Shown piece by piece: positions 1-6,670 of a stretch of 9,774 nucleotides of DNA (the first letter of the stretch is position 1; each line of letters starts with the position of its first letter). The position numbers and the translations under genes are program-made. Where the stretch lies: positions 1 through 9,774 of the forward strand of contig JAQVKR010000065.1 of NCBI GenBank assembly GCA_028694565.1, written 5' to 3'. The notes beneath the pieces were generated by a model. That model was not told the origin of the DNA and ran no database searches. It worked only from the letters and a program-made list of their open reading frames with translations. The stretch is from Gammaproteobacteria bacterium (GTDB taxonomy: Bacteria; Pseudomonadota; Gammaproteobacteria; DSM-26407).

Positions 1-199
1 CGCCTCACGGGTGTTCCATCACCCCGGCAGCAACTGAATTGACCTGAATGTGCCGAATCGCCGGCATGACCATCGGTCGGGGGCGCGGCCGGACGCCGGT
101 TTGCGGCGCGCTCCGGTAGACGCCTAAGCGAAAAGGAAGCGGCCTTCCACGCGCGGAACGCGGCGGAGGGCGGCGCATTCGATCCGGGAGCCAGTCAAC

Positions 200-724
200 A
201 TGTGGGACTTTTTCGAAACGGTCCGCCATCGCCATTCAGTACGCCGATACCAGAGCGACGTGGCAGTGGAACCGGAGAAGCTGCACGCCATCCTGGAGAC
301 CGCCTGCGCGGCCCCTTCCGCGGGCGACCTGCAGGCCTATCGCATCGCCGTGGTCACCGGGCGGGCCCGGCGCGAGGCCCTGCGCAGCGCGGCAGGCGGC
401 CAGGCGTTCATCGCCGAGGCGCCCGCCTGCCTGGTCTTCTCCGCGGTCCCCTCCCGTTCGGCCATGGAGTACGGCGAACGTGGAGCGAGCCTGTTCGCCA
501 TCCAGGACGCGACCATTGCCGCGGCCTATGCCCAGTTGGCCGTCGTCGCCGCGGGGATGGCCTCCGCCTGGGTCGGCAGCTTCGACGAGGCGGCGGTGCG
601 GGCCGTCATCGGGGAGAGCGAGGATGTCCGGCCGGTGGCCCTGCTGAGCGTGGGCTACCCCGCCGAACTGCCGGAACCCACGCCGCGCCGTCCGCTCAAG
701 GATGTCGTCAGCCACATCGAATGA
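200..724 (+). CDS. Nitroreductase-family FMN-dependent oxidoreductase
   Basis: This 174-residue protein fits the nitroreductase (NfsA/NfsB/FMN reductase-like) fold: small cytoplasmic flavoproteins, usually dimers, that use NAD(P)H to reduce nitro-compounds, quinones or flavins. The sequence shows the N-terminal FMN-phosphate motif RHSVRRY (residues 11-17), the APSAGDLQAYR segment (38-48) that in the family reads APSAGNLQPW, a central helix with QDATIAAAYAQLAVVAAGM (102-120) followed by SAWVGSF (122-128), and a C-terminal PVALLSVGYP (145-154) that closes the flavin site. It is at the short end of the family. The ATG at 200 is preceded by GGGAG at 186-190 with 9 nt spacing, and the first residues already align to the family, so this start is well supported. 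No same-strand neighbour is visible and no convincing promoter was found in 1-199. It stands alone, convergent with glnB. The substrate cannot be told from sequence. Confidence 0.9.
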   Translation: MWDFFETVRHRHSVRRYQSDVAVEPEKLHAILETACAAPSAGDLQAYRIAVVTGRARREALRSAAGGQAFIAEAPACLVFSAVPSRSAMEYGERGASLFAIQDATIAAAYAQLAVVAAGMASAWVGSFDEAAVRAVIGESEDVRPVALLSVGYPAELPEPTPRRPLKDVVSHIE

Positions 725-761
725 ACCGGTCCGCACCTCTGCCATCCGGACGAGACCATTC

Positions 762-938
762 ACCACGAAGGCACGGAGGACACGGAGAAAGGCGGGAAGA
801 GCGACTTGATTTGTTGGAGGGACGCCTGGTTCAGGCGACCTGCCCCTCGACAACATCCTGAACAATCCGGTCCATCCTGTGAATCCTGTCTATTCAGGTT
901 CCTTCTGTTTTGCTTCGTGTCCTCCGTGCCTTCGTGGT
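762..938. repeat. Dispersed inverted-repeat element, copy A
   Basis: This is a 177-bp non-coding element bounded by inverted termini ACCACGAAGG (762-771) and CCTTCGTGGT (929-938). The inversion is perfect for 23 bp (762-784 against 916-938). The interior is homologous along its length to copy B at 9031-9201: both carry GGCGGGAAGAG and a GACTTGA-TTGTTG block next to the left arm, ACCTGC-CCTCGAC in the middle, and three 9-mers of the AATCCTGTC type (here 864-890) before the right arm. A small palindrome, CGCCTG-GTT-CAGGCG, lies at 823-837. The element starts 38 bp after the nitroreductase stop. It contains no credible ORF. From memory, repeats of the CACGAAGGACACGAAG type are common in intergenic regions of many bacteria and give spurious TTKDTKNTKK-like or HEGHEEHEE-like peptides. 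Mobility is inferred from the two-copy arrangement; no flanking target duplication was recognised. Confidence 0.85.
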
Positions 939-984
939 AGATCCTTTTGTTTTCATGGAATAAAGGCTGGAGTTGCGCAGTACA

Positions 985-1338
<354 letters not shown>

Positions 1339-1405
1339 TCAGTCGGAAATTTCGAGCCCGAGGGCGTGAGCCGCGCGCTGCGCATCCCCCCGCGCACACC
1401 CGTTC

Positions 1406-1418
1406 GGGGCGCCGCCCC
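1406..1418. other. GC hairpin between nadE and glnB
   Basis: GGGGC (1406-1410) and GCCCC (1414-1418) form a short stem with a GCC loop, 12 bp after the nadE stop on the minus strand. No U tract follows, so it is not a convincing intrinsic terminator. It could stabilise the nadE mRNA end or partly separate nadE from glnB. No clear promoter for glnB was recognised in the rest of the 106-bp gap. Confidence 0.3.
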
Positions 1419-1429
1419 CCGTTCCCCGC

Positions 1430-3058
1430 TCAGTGCTGCCGTCCGTATCCCGAGGTGATGGGATAGCGGCGATCGCGACCGAACGCCTTGCGCGAGATGC
1501 GCACCCCCGGCGGCGCCTGCCGGCGCTTGTACTCGTTCCTGTCCACCATCCGGACGACCCGGCGCACCGTATCCGCGTCATGGCCGGAGCCGATGATCTC
1601 GGCCGCCGAGCGGTCCCGTTCCACGTACTGCTCCAGGATGTCGTCGAGCACATCGTAGGGCGGCAGCGAATCGGCATCCACCTGGTCGGGGGCCAGCTCC
1701 GCCGAGGGCGGACGGTCGATGACCCGCTGCGGGATCACCGGTGACATCCGGTTGCGGTACTCCGCCAGCCGGAACACGAGCGTCTTGGGCACGTCCTTGA
1801 GCAAATCGAACCCGCCGGCCATGTCACCGTACAGGGTGGCGTAGCCGACCGCCAGTTCGCTCTTGTTGCCCGTGGTCAGCACCATCCGGCCCTTCTTGTT
1901 GGAGATGGCCATCAGGATGACGCCGCGGCAGCGCGCCTGGATATTCTCCTCGGTGGTATCCCGCGCCAGCCCGGCGAACTCCCGCTCCAGGCTGGAGAGA
2001 AAGGCGGTGAACAGCGGCTCGATGGGAATGACGTGATACTCGACCCCCAGGGCTTCGGCCTCGGCCCGCGCATCCGCCACGCTCATGTCGGCGGTGTAGC
2101 GCGAGGGCATCATCACCGCTTCGACCCGCTCACGGCCGAGGGCGTCCACGGCGACGGCGAGGGTCAGGGCCGAGTCGATGCCTCCGGACAGGCCGATGAC
2201 CACGCCGGGAAAGCCGTTCTTGTCCACGTAGTCGCGCACCCCCAGCACCAGGGCCTGGTAGATGGCGGCCTCGTCGTCCAGGGGTGCCGACCAGGCTCCG
2301 TTGGCCGGCTCCAGATGCGCCCCGATCGCCAGTTCCACCGGCACCAGGGCCTCCTCGAACAGGGGCGCGCGCACGCGCACCCCGCCGTCGGTCGCCATCA
2401 CCAGGGAGCCGCCGTCGAAGACCAGTTCGTCCTGGCCGCCCACCAGGTTGACGTAGACGATGGGCATGCCGCCTTCCCGGACCCGCTCCCGCAGCACCGT
2501 CTCCCGCTCCAGGAGCTTGCCCCGGTGAAAGGGTGAGGCGTTGAGGTTGAGCATGAGCCGCGCGCCTGCGGCACGGGCCTGCAGCATGGGCTCTGCCATC
2601 CAGATATCCTCACAGATGGTGATGGCGACCGGCATGCCGCGGATGTCCACCACGCAGGGCCCGCCGCCGGTGGTGAAATAGCGTTTCTCGTCGAAAACAC
2701 TGTAGTTGGGCAGGTGCTGCTTGTGGTAGACCGCCTGCATCCGGCCCTCGCGCAACAGCGCGGCGGCGTTGTAATGGCCGCCCAGTGCCTGGTGCGGGAA
2801 CCCCGCTATCATGTCGATGCCCCGCACCTCCCGGGCCAGCCGGGCCAGCGCCTCGCCCACCCGCGTGTAGAGATCGGGACGCAGCAGCAGGTCCTCGGGC
2901 GGGTAGCCGGTGAGGCTCAGCTCGGGGAACACCACCACGTGTCCGCCCAGCTCGTCACGGGCCCGGACCGCGGCCGTCGCCATCCGCTCGAGGTTGCCGG
3001 TGATGTCGCCGACCAGCAGATTCAACTGGGCCATCACCACGCGGAGGGGCTCGGTCAT
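1430..3058 (-). CDS. nadE: Glutamine-dependent NAD+ synthase
   Basis: This 542-residue two-domain enzyme makes NAD+ from nicotinic acid adenine dinucleotide, ATP and glutamine, the last step of NAD biosynthesis. The N-terminal nitrilase-type glutaminase domain (about 1-260) carries the triad Glu46 (in FPELSLTGYPPEDLL), Lys113 (in YHKQHLPNYSVFDEKRYF) and Cys149 (in TICEDIW). The C-terminal synthetase domain starts near residue 265 and has the PP-loop SGGIDS (291-296), then TTEENIQARCRG and TTGNKSELAVGYATLYGDMAGG. All catalytic residues are present and the length is normal for the bacterial fused form. The ATG at 3058 is preceded by AAGGAG on the minus strand, 9 nt upstream. The open frame continues 60 codons further upstream, but that extension is low-complexity and has no family counterpart. 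The gene lies upstream of glnB in the same direction, so co-transcription is possible. Confidence 0.97.
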   Translation of the reverse strand: MTEPLRVVMAQLNLLVGDITGNLERMATAAVRARDELGGHVVVFPELSLTGYPPEDLLLRPDLYTRVGEALARLAREVRGIDMIAGFPHQALGGHYNAAALLREGRMQAVYHKQHLPNYSVFDEKRYFTTGGGPCVVDIRGMPVAITICEDIWMAEPMLQARAAGARLMLNLNASPFHRGKLLERETVLRERVREGGMPIVYVNLVGGQDELVFDGGSLVMATDGGVRVRAPLFEEALVPVELAIGAHLEPANGAWSAPLDDEAAIYQALVLGVRDYVDKNGFPGVVIGLSGGIDSALTLAVAVDALGRERVEAVMMPSRYTADMSVADARAEAEALGVEYHVIPIEPLFTAFLSSLEREFAGLARDTTEENIQARCRGVILMAISNKKGRMVLTTGNKSELAVGYATLYGDMAGGFDLLKDVPKTLVFRLAEYRNRMSPVIPQRVIDRPPSAELAPDQVDADSLPPYDVLDDILEQYVERDRSAAEIIGSGHDADTVRRVVRMVDRNEYKRRQAPPGVRISRKAFGRDRRYPITSGYGRQH

Positions 3059-3120
3059 TGACGGGTTCTCCTTGGTCACACTCACGACGTCCCGGCCGCA
3101 GGGGTAAGGCCGCCTATTTT

Positions 3121-3134
3121 CCGGTAAACACCGG
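3121..3134. promoter_or_regulatory. Short inverted repeat upstream of nadE
   Basis: CCGGT (3121-3125) and ACCGG (3130-3134) form a 5-bp perfect inverted repeat around AAAC, in an AT-richer patch of an otherwise GC-rich region. It is placed where an operator for nadE could lie, but no regulator family could be matched to it. A chance occurrence is quite possible. Confidence 0.25.
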
Positions 3135-3353
3135 ACCGAAGCAAAGCATCCCGGGCGCCGATCGCCGCATTTCATCGCAAGGACCCGGAGGCCGTGACCG
3201 AAGGGCACCGCCCAGCCGATGAGCCCGGCTCGACCCACCGGCCATCCCGGGGTGCCGCAGGCGCGGATTCATCCCTGCGCCGGCGCCGGCTCCCCCGCCC
3301 CGCCCGGCCGGAGGAATCCGGCCCGGCTTCATGCACTGGCGCCGGGGGCGCAG

Positions 3354-3359
3354 TACACT
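3354..3359 (+). promoter_or_regulatory. Possible -10 box, leaderless start
   Basis: TACACT resembles a sigma-70 -10 hexamer. Its downstream edge is 7 nt before the ATG at 3367, so transcription from it would begin at or next to the start codon. The same stretch has no Shine-Dalgarno, which fits a leaderless message. No good -35 hexamer is visible at the expected distance, so this remains a suggestion. Confidence 0.3.
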
Positions 3360-3366
3360 AGTGCCC

Positions 3367-3612
3367 ATGAATCTGTTCAGACTCCTTGCCCTGGCGATCA
3401 TCGCCTGGCTCGCCTGGCGCTTCCTGCGCCGCCGGCGCGAGGGCCCGCGGCTGCCGGCGAGGCGCCCCCCGGCGGCGGTCCCGGCGGAGCCGATGGTGCG
3501 CTGCGCCCACTGCGGCGTCTTCGTCCCCGCCACCGAGGCGCTGGCGCGCGACGGCCAGCCCTTCTGTTGCGCCCGGCACCGGGACGCCGAGACCGGGGGG
3601 CCCGGCGCATGA
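3367..3612 (+). CDS. Small membrane-anchored Cys/His protein, PP0621-like
   Basis: This 81-residue protein begins with one hydrophobic segment (about 3-20, LFRLLALAIIAWLAWRFL), followed by an Arg-rich positive stretch (RRRRE), a proline-rich linker (25-43) and a compact C-terminal motif, RCAHCG (Cys46, Cys49) then PFCCARH (Cys67, Cys68, His71). The pattern CxxC-x17-CCxxH suggests a small zinc-binding knuckle on the cytoplasmic side. The arrangement of N-terminal anchor and C-terminal MVRCxHCG...FCCxxH matches my memory of the uncharacterised PP0621 family of gammaproteobacteria; no function is known to me. The start at 3367 places the membrane segment at the N-terminus, whereas an ATG 12 codons upstream (3331) would add a charged extension. 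There is no clear ribosome binding site. It ends 31 bp before pilS and is probably co-transcribed with it. Confidence 0.8.
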   Translation: MNLFRLLALAIIAWLAWRFLRRRREGPRLPARRPPAAVPAEPMVRCAHCGVFVPATEALARDGQPFCCARHRDAETGGPGA

Positions 3613-3643
3613 GCCGAACCGGGCCCGCGGGGAGGAGCGGCTG

Positions 3644-5278
3644 ATGGGTTGGTTCGGGAAGGGCATCGGCGACGCGATCCTGAGCCGGCCGGGGCTCGGC
3701 CAGACCTGGAAACCCCTGCAGATCCTGAACATCTATCGCCTGCTGCTGGCGCTGATCCTCAGCGGGCTCTACTTCAGCGGCATGGGGCCCAACTTCCTGG
3801 GCAGCCACCAACCCTGGCTGTTCGGCTGGCTCAGCGGAGCCTATCTCCTGTTCGCCCTGGCGAGCGTCGTCACCATCCGCCGCCAGCGGCCCGGCTTCCG
3901 GGAACAGACCACGCTGCAGGTGCTGACCGACGTCGCGGCCATCACCCTGTTCATGCACGCCAGCGGCGGCGTGACCACCGGCATGGGCATGCTGCTGGTG
4001 GTGAACGTCGCCGGCGGCAGCCTCCTGCTGCCGGGGCGGCACGCGTTCCTGTTCGCGGCCATGGCCAGCCTGGCAATCCTCGCCGAGCAGTTCTACGCCG
4101 ATCTGTTCAGGATCTTTTCCACCACCGCCTACACCCAGTCAGGCATCCTCGGCGCCATGCTGTTCGCCGGCGCCTTTCTCGCCGACGGCCTCTCGCGCCG
4201 GGCCAGGGCGAGCGAGGCCCTCGCCGCCCAGCGCGGCGTGGACCTGGCCAGCCTCGAGCGGCTCAACGAGCACATCATCCAGCACATGCAGTCGGGCATC
4301 ATCGTCGTCGACCCCGAGCTGCGAATCCGCCTGATGAACAATGCGGCGTGGTATCTTCTCGGTCTGCCCGCCTCGGTGGAGGGGCAGCGCCTGTTGCAGG
4401 TCTCGGCGCAACTGGACGTCCAGCTGCGCCGCTGGCTGGTCGATCACGAGTACCAGCCCGCCGCCTTCCGGGTCGCGCCCACGGCGGCGGAGCTCATGCC
4501 CCGTTTCACCGCCCTGGGAAGCGGCGGGCGCGCGGGCAACCTGGTCTTTCTCGAGGACATGGCACGCACGTCGCAGCAGGCCCAGCAGCTGAAGCTCGCC
4601 TCCCTGGGCCGGCTGACCGCCAGCATCGCCCACGAGGTGCGCAATCCCCTCGGCGCCATCAGCCACGCCGCCCAGCTGCTCGGCGAGACCCCGGACCTGC
4701 CGGCGGGGGATCAGCGGCTCATCGAGATCATCGGAACCCACACCCGGCGGGTAAACGAGATCGTGGAGAACGTGCTGCAGCTCTCCCGCCGGGAGGCCTC
4801 CCACCCCGAAGTGCTGGAACTGAGGAGCTGGCTGGCCGCCTTCAGCGAAGAGTTCTCGCTCCAGCACGCGCTCGGCCCCGGCCACCTGTTCCTGTCCATC
4901 AGGCCACCGGAAACGCGGGTGCTGATCGACGCCACCCAGTTCCGGCAGATACTCACCAACCTGTGCGAAAACAGCCTGCGCTACGGACGCCCGGCCGAGG
5001 GCCACTACCAGCTCGTTCTCCAGGGCGGCATCACCCGCGAAACCAAGGGCCCCTATCTCGACATCATCGACAACGGGCCGGGAATCGAGCCGGAACTCGC
5101 CTCCCAGGTCTTCGAGCCCTTCTTCACCACCGACCGGACCGGCGGCACCGGGCTGGGGCTCTACATCGCCCGCGAGTTGGCGGAGGCGAACCGCGCCCGG
5201 CTAGACTATATTCCCGTGCCCACCGGCGGCTGCTGTTTTCGTATCCTGTTCGCGGATCCGCGCATCCAGACACTGTAG
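3644..5278 (+). CDS. pilS: Sensor histidine kinase PilS
   Basis: This 544-residue inner-membrane kinase has the PilS architecture. Its N-terminal domain holds six predicted membrane segments (about 31-47, 58-76, 94-106, 116-130, 134-150, 167-183). A short linker leads to a PAS-like domain (about 207-305, from LNEHIIQHMQSGIIVVDPELRI), and a HisKA/HATPase core follows: H-box SIAHEVRNPLGAISH with His330, N-box NLCENSLRYG with Asn443, G1 DNGPGI (476-481), F-box FEPFFTTD (490-497) and G2 GGTGLGL (500-506). All kinase motifs are intact. In Pseudomonas, PilS senses major pilin in the inner membrane and controls phosphorylation of PilR. The ATG at 3644 has a strong GGAGGAG (3631-3637) 6 nt upstream, so this start is secure; the frame is open further upstream but only as a shadow of the preceding gene. 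pilR follows after 11 bp. Confidence 0.95.
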   Translation: MGWFGKGIGDAILSRPGLGQTWKPLQILNIYRLLLALILSGLYFSGMGPNFLGSHQPWLFGWLSGAYLLFALASVVTIRRQRPGFREQTTLQVLTDVAAITLFMHASGGVTTGMGMLLVVNVAGGSLLLPGRHAFLFAAMASLAILAEQFYADLFRIFSTTAYTQSGILGAMLFAGAFLADGLSRRARASEALAAQRGVDLASLERLNEHIIQHMQSGIIVVDPELRIRLMNNAAWYLLGLPASVEGQRLLQVSAQLDVQLRRWLVDHEYQPAAFRVAPTAAELMPRFTALGSGGRAGNLVFLEDMARTSQQAQQLKLASLGRLTASIAHEVRNPLGAISHAAQLLGETPDLPAGDQRLIEIIGTHTRRVNEIVENVLQLSRREASHPEVLELRSWLAAFSEEFSLQHALGPGHLFLSIRPPETRVLIDATQFRQILTNLCENSLRYGRPAEGHYQLVLQGGITRETKGPYLDIIDNGPGIEPELASQVFEPFFTTDRTGGTGLGLYIARELAEANRARLDYIPVPTGGCCFRILFADPRIQTL

Positions 5279-5289
5279 GCTGGCAGGTC

Positions 5290-6621
5290 ATGGAACACTA
5301 CAAGGCCCTCATCGTCGACGACGAACCGGATATCCGGGAGCTGCTGGAAATGACCCTGGGGCGGATGGGGATCGACACGGTCTCCGCGGCCGATCTCGGC
5401 GAGGCCTTCGGGCGGTTGCGCGACGAGCGCTTCGATCTCTGCCTGACCGACATGCGCCTTCCCGACGGCAACGGGATTGAGCTGGTGTGTCATATCCAGG
5501 AGCGCCACCCGGAGCTTCCGGTGGCGGTCATCACCGCCTTCGGGAGCATGGAAACGGCCATCGCCGCACTCAAGGCCGGCGCCTTCGATTTCGTCTCCAA
5601 ACCCGTCGATCTGACGGTCCTGCGGGGCCTGGTGGAAAAGGCGCTCAAGCTCTCCAGCCGCGCCGCTGGACGCCGGCCACCCGCCGAACAGCGGCTGCTC
5701 GGCGAATCCCCGGCCATCCTCAGGGTCCGGGATCTCATCGCCAAGCTCGCCCGCAGCCAGGCACCGGTCTACATCAGCGGCGAATCCGGGACCGGCAAGG
5801 AGCTGGTGGCGCGCCTCATCCACGAGAACGGGCCGCGGGCGGACATGCCCTTCGTGCCGGTGAACTGCGGCGCCATCCCTTCCGAGCTGATGGAGAGCGA
5901 ATTCTTCGGCCATCGCAAGGGCAGCTTCACCGGCGCGCTGACCGACAAGCCCGGACTGTTCCAGGCCGCCCACGGCGGCACCCTGTTCCTGGACGAGGCG
6001 GCGGATTTGCCCATGCACATGCAGGTGAAGCTGCTGCGCGCCATCCAGGAAAAGGCGGTCCGGCCCATCGGCGCCCAGAAAGAGGTGAAAATCGATGTGC
6101 GCATCCTGAGCGCCACCCACAAGGATCTCGGCGAACTGGTCCAGCGCAACGCATTCCGCCAGGACCTCTACTACCGCATCAACGTCATCGAACTGCATGT
6201 CCCCAGCCTCAGGGAGCATCCCGAGGACATCCCCCTGCTGGCCGAGAGCATCCTCCGGCGGCTGGTGGGCCAATGGAGCCGGGAGACCCCGCGGCTCGAC
6301 CCGGCCGCCAGCCGGGCCCTTTCCGGATACCCCTTTCCCGGCAATGTGCGGGAGCTGGAGAACATCCTGGAGCGGGCCATGACCCTGTGCGAGGAAAACG
6401 TGATCCGCGCCGAGGACCTGTACCTTCCGCAACCGAGTGGAGACACCGGGGCCGCGACCACTGGCGGCGAACCCCTCCCCGAGTACCTGGGCGAGCTCGA
6501 ACGGGAGGCCATCCTCCAGGCCCTCGAGGAGACCCACTGGAACCGCACCGCCGCCGCCCGCAAGCTCGGCATCACCTTCCGCGCCCTGCGCTACCGGCTC
6601 AAGAAGCTCGGCATCGAGTGA
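5290..6621 (+). CDS. pilR: Sigma-54-dependent response regulator PilR
   Basis: This 443-residue NtrC-family activator has a receiver domain (about 4-120) with Asp10/Asp11, phosphoacceptor Asp54 (in LTDMRLPDG), Thr82 and Lys104. Its AAA+ domain (about 137-360) has Walker A GESGTGKE (164-171), sigma-54 loop GSFTGA (211-216), Walker B TLFLDEAADL (231-240) and a YPFPGNVRELEN segment with the arginine-finger region. A Fis-type helix-turn-helix lies at the C-terminus (NRTAAARKLGITFRALRYRL, about 418-437). The sigma-54 loop has Ser in place of the usual Ala of GAFTGA, which I recall as normal for PilR. The length matches P. aeruginosa PilR. PilR with RpoN activates pilA. The start at 5290 is 11 bp after the pilS stop; its ribosome site is weak, so translational coupling is likely. 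The pilA target is not in this window. Confidence 0.96.
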   Translation: MEHYKALIVDDEPDIRELLEMTLGRMGIDTVSAADLGEAFGRLRDERFDLCLTDMRLPDGNGIELVCHIQERHPELPVAVITAFGSMETAIAALKAGAFDFVSKPVDLTVLRGLVEKALKLSSRAAGRRPPAEQRLLGESPAILRVRDLIAKLARSQAPVYISGESGTGKELVARLIHENGPRADMPFVPVNCGAIPSELMESEFFGHRKGSFTGALTDKPGLFQAAHGGTLFLDEAADLPMHMQVKLLRAIQEKAVRPIGAQKEVKIDVRILSATHKDLGELVQRNAFRQDLYYRINVIELHVPSLREHPEDIPLLAESILRRLVGQWSRETPRLDPAASRALSGYPFPGNVRELENILERAMTLCEENVIRAEDLYLPQPSGDTGAATTGGEPLPEYLGELEREAILQALEETHWNRTAAARKLGITFRALRYRLKKLGIE

Positions 6622-6623
6622 TG

Positions 6624-6642
6624 CGCCCCCCACGAAGGGGCG
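6624..6642. other. Hairpin just after pilR
   Basis: CGCCCC (6624-6629) and GGGGCG (6637-6642) form a 6-bp stem with a 7-nt loop, beginning 3 bp after the pilR stop. No T tract follows, so it is at best an imperfect terminator or an RNA-stabilising hairpin for the pilS-pilR message. The REP array begins 28 bp further on. Confidence 0.35.
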
Positions 6643-6670
6643 AAGCGATGGAAATCCCCACAAGCCGCGG

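Larger units (their letters stand above)
3059..3366. other. Divergent intergenic region, nadE / PP0621-like gene
   Basis: This GC-rich region separates two divergent transcription units and must hold both promoters. The structures I can see are an inverted repeat CCGGT-AAAC-ACCGG at 3121-3134, about 62 bp from the nadE start, and a TACACT hexamer at 3354-3359 just before the rightward gene. The stretches open in other frames look like shadow reading frames with proline/arginine-rich, low-complexity translations. No RNA gene or repeat family was recognised here. Confidence 0.6.

Noticed and set aside
202..865. Open frames overlapping and antisense to the nitroreductase gene
   Set aside because: They are Arg/Gly/Pro-rich shadow translations; only the 200-724 frame shows family motifs and a ribosome site.
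3059..3238. 60-codon N-terminal extension of NadE
   Set aside because: The family begins at MTEPLRVVMAQLN, and a good Shine-Dalgarno precedes the ATG at 3058; the extension is Arg/Gly/Cys-rich and without a counterpart.
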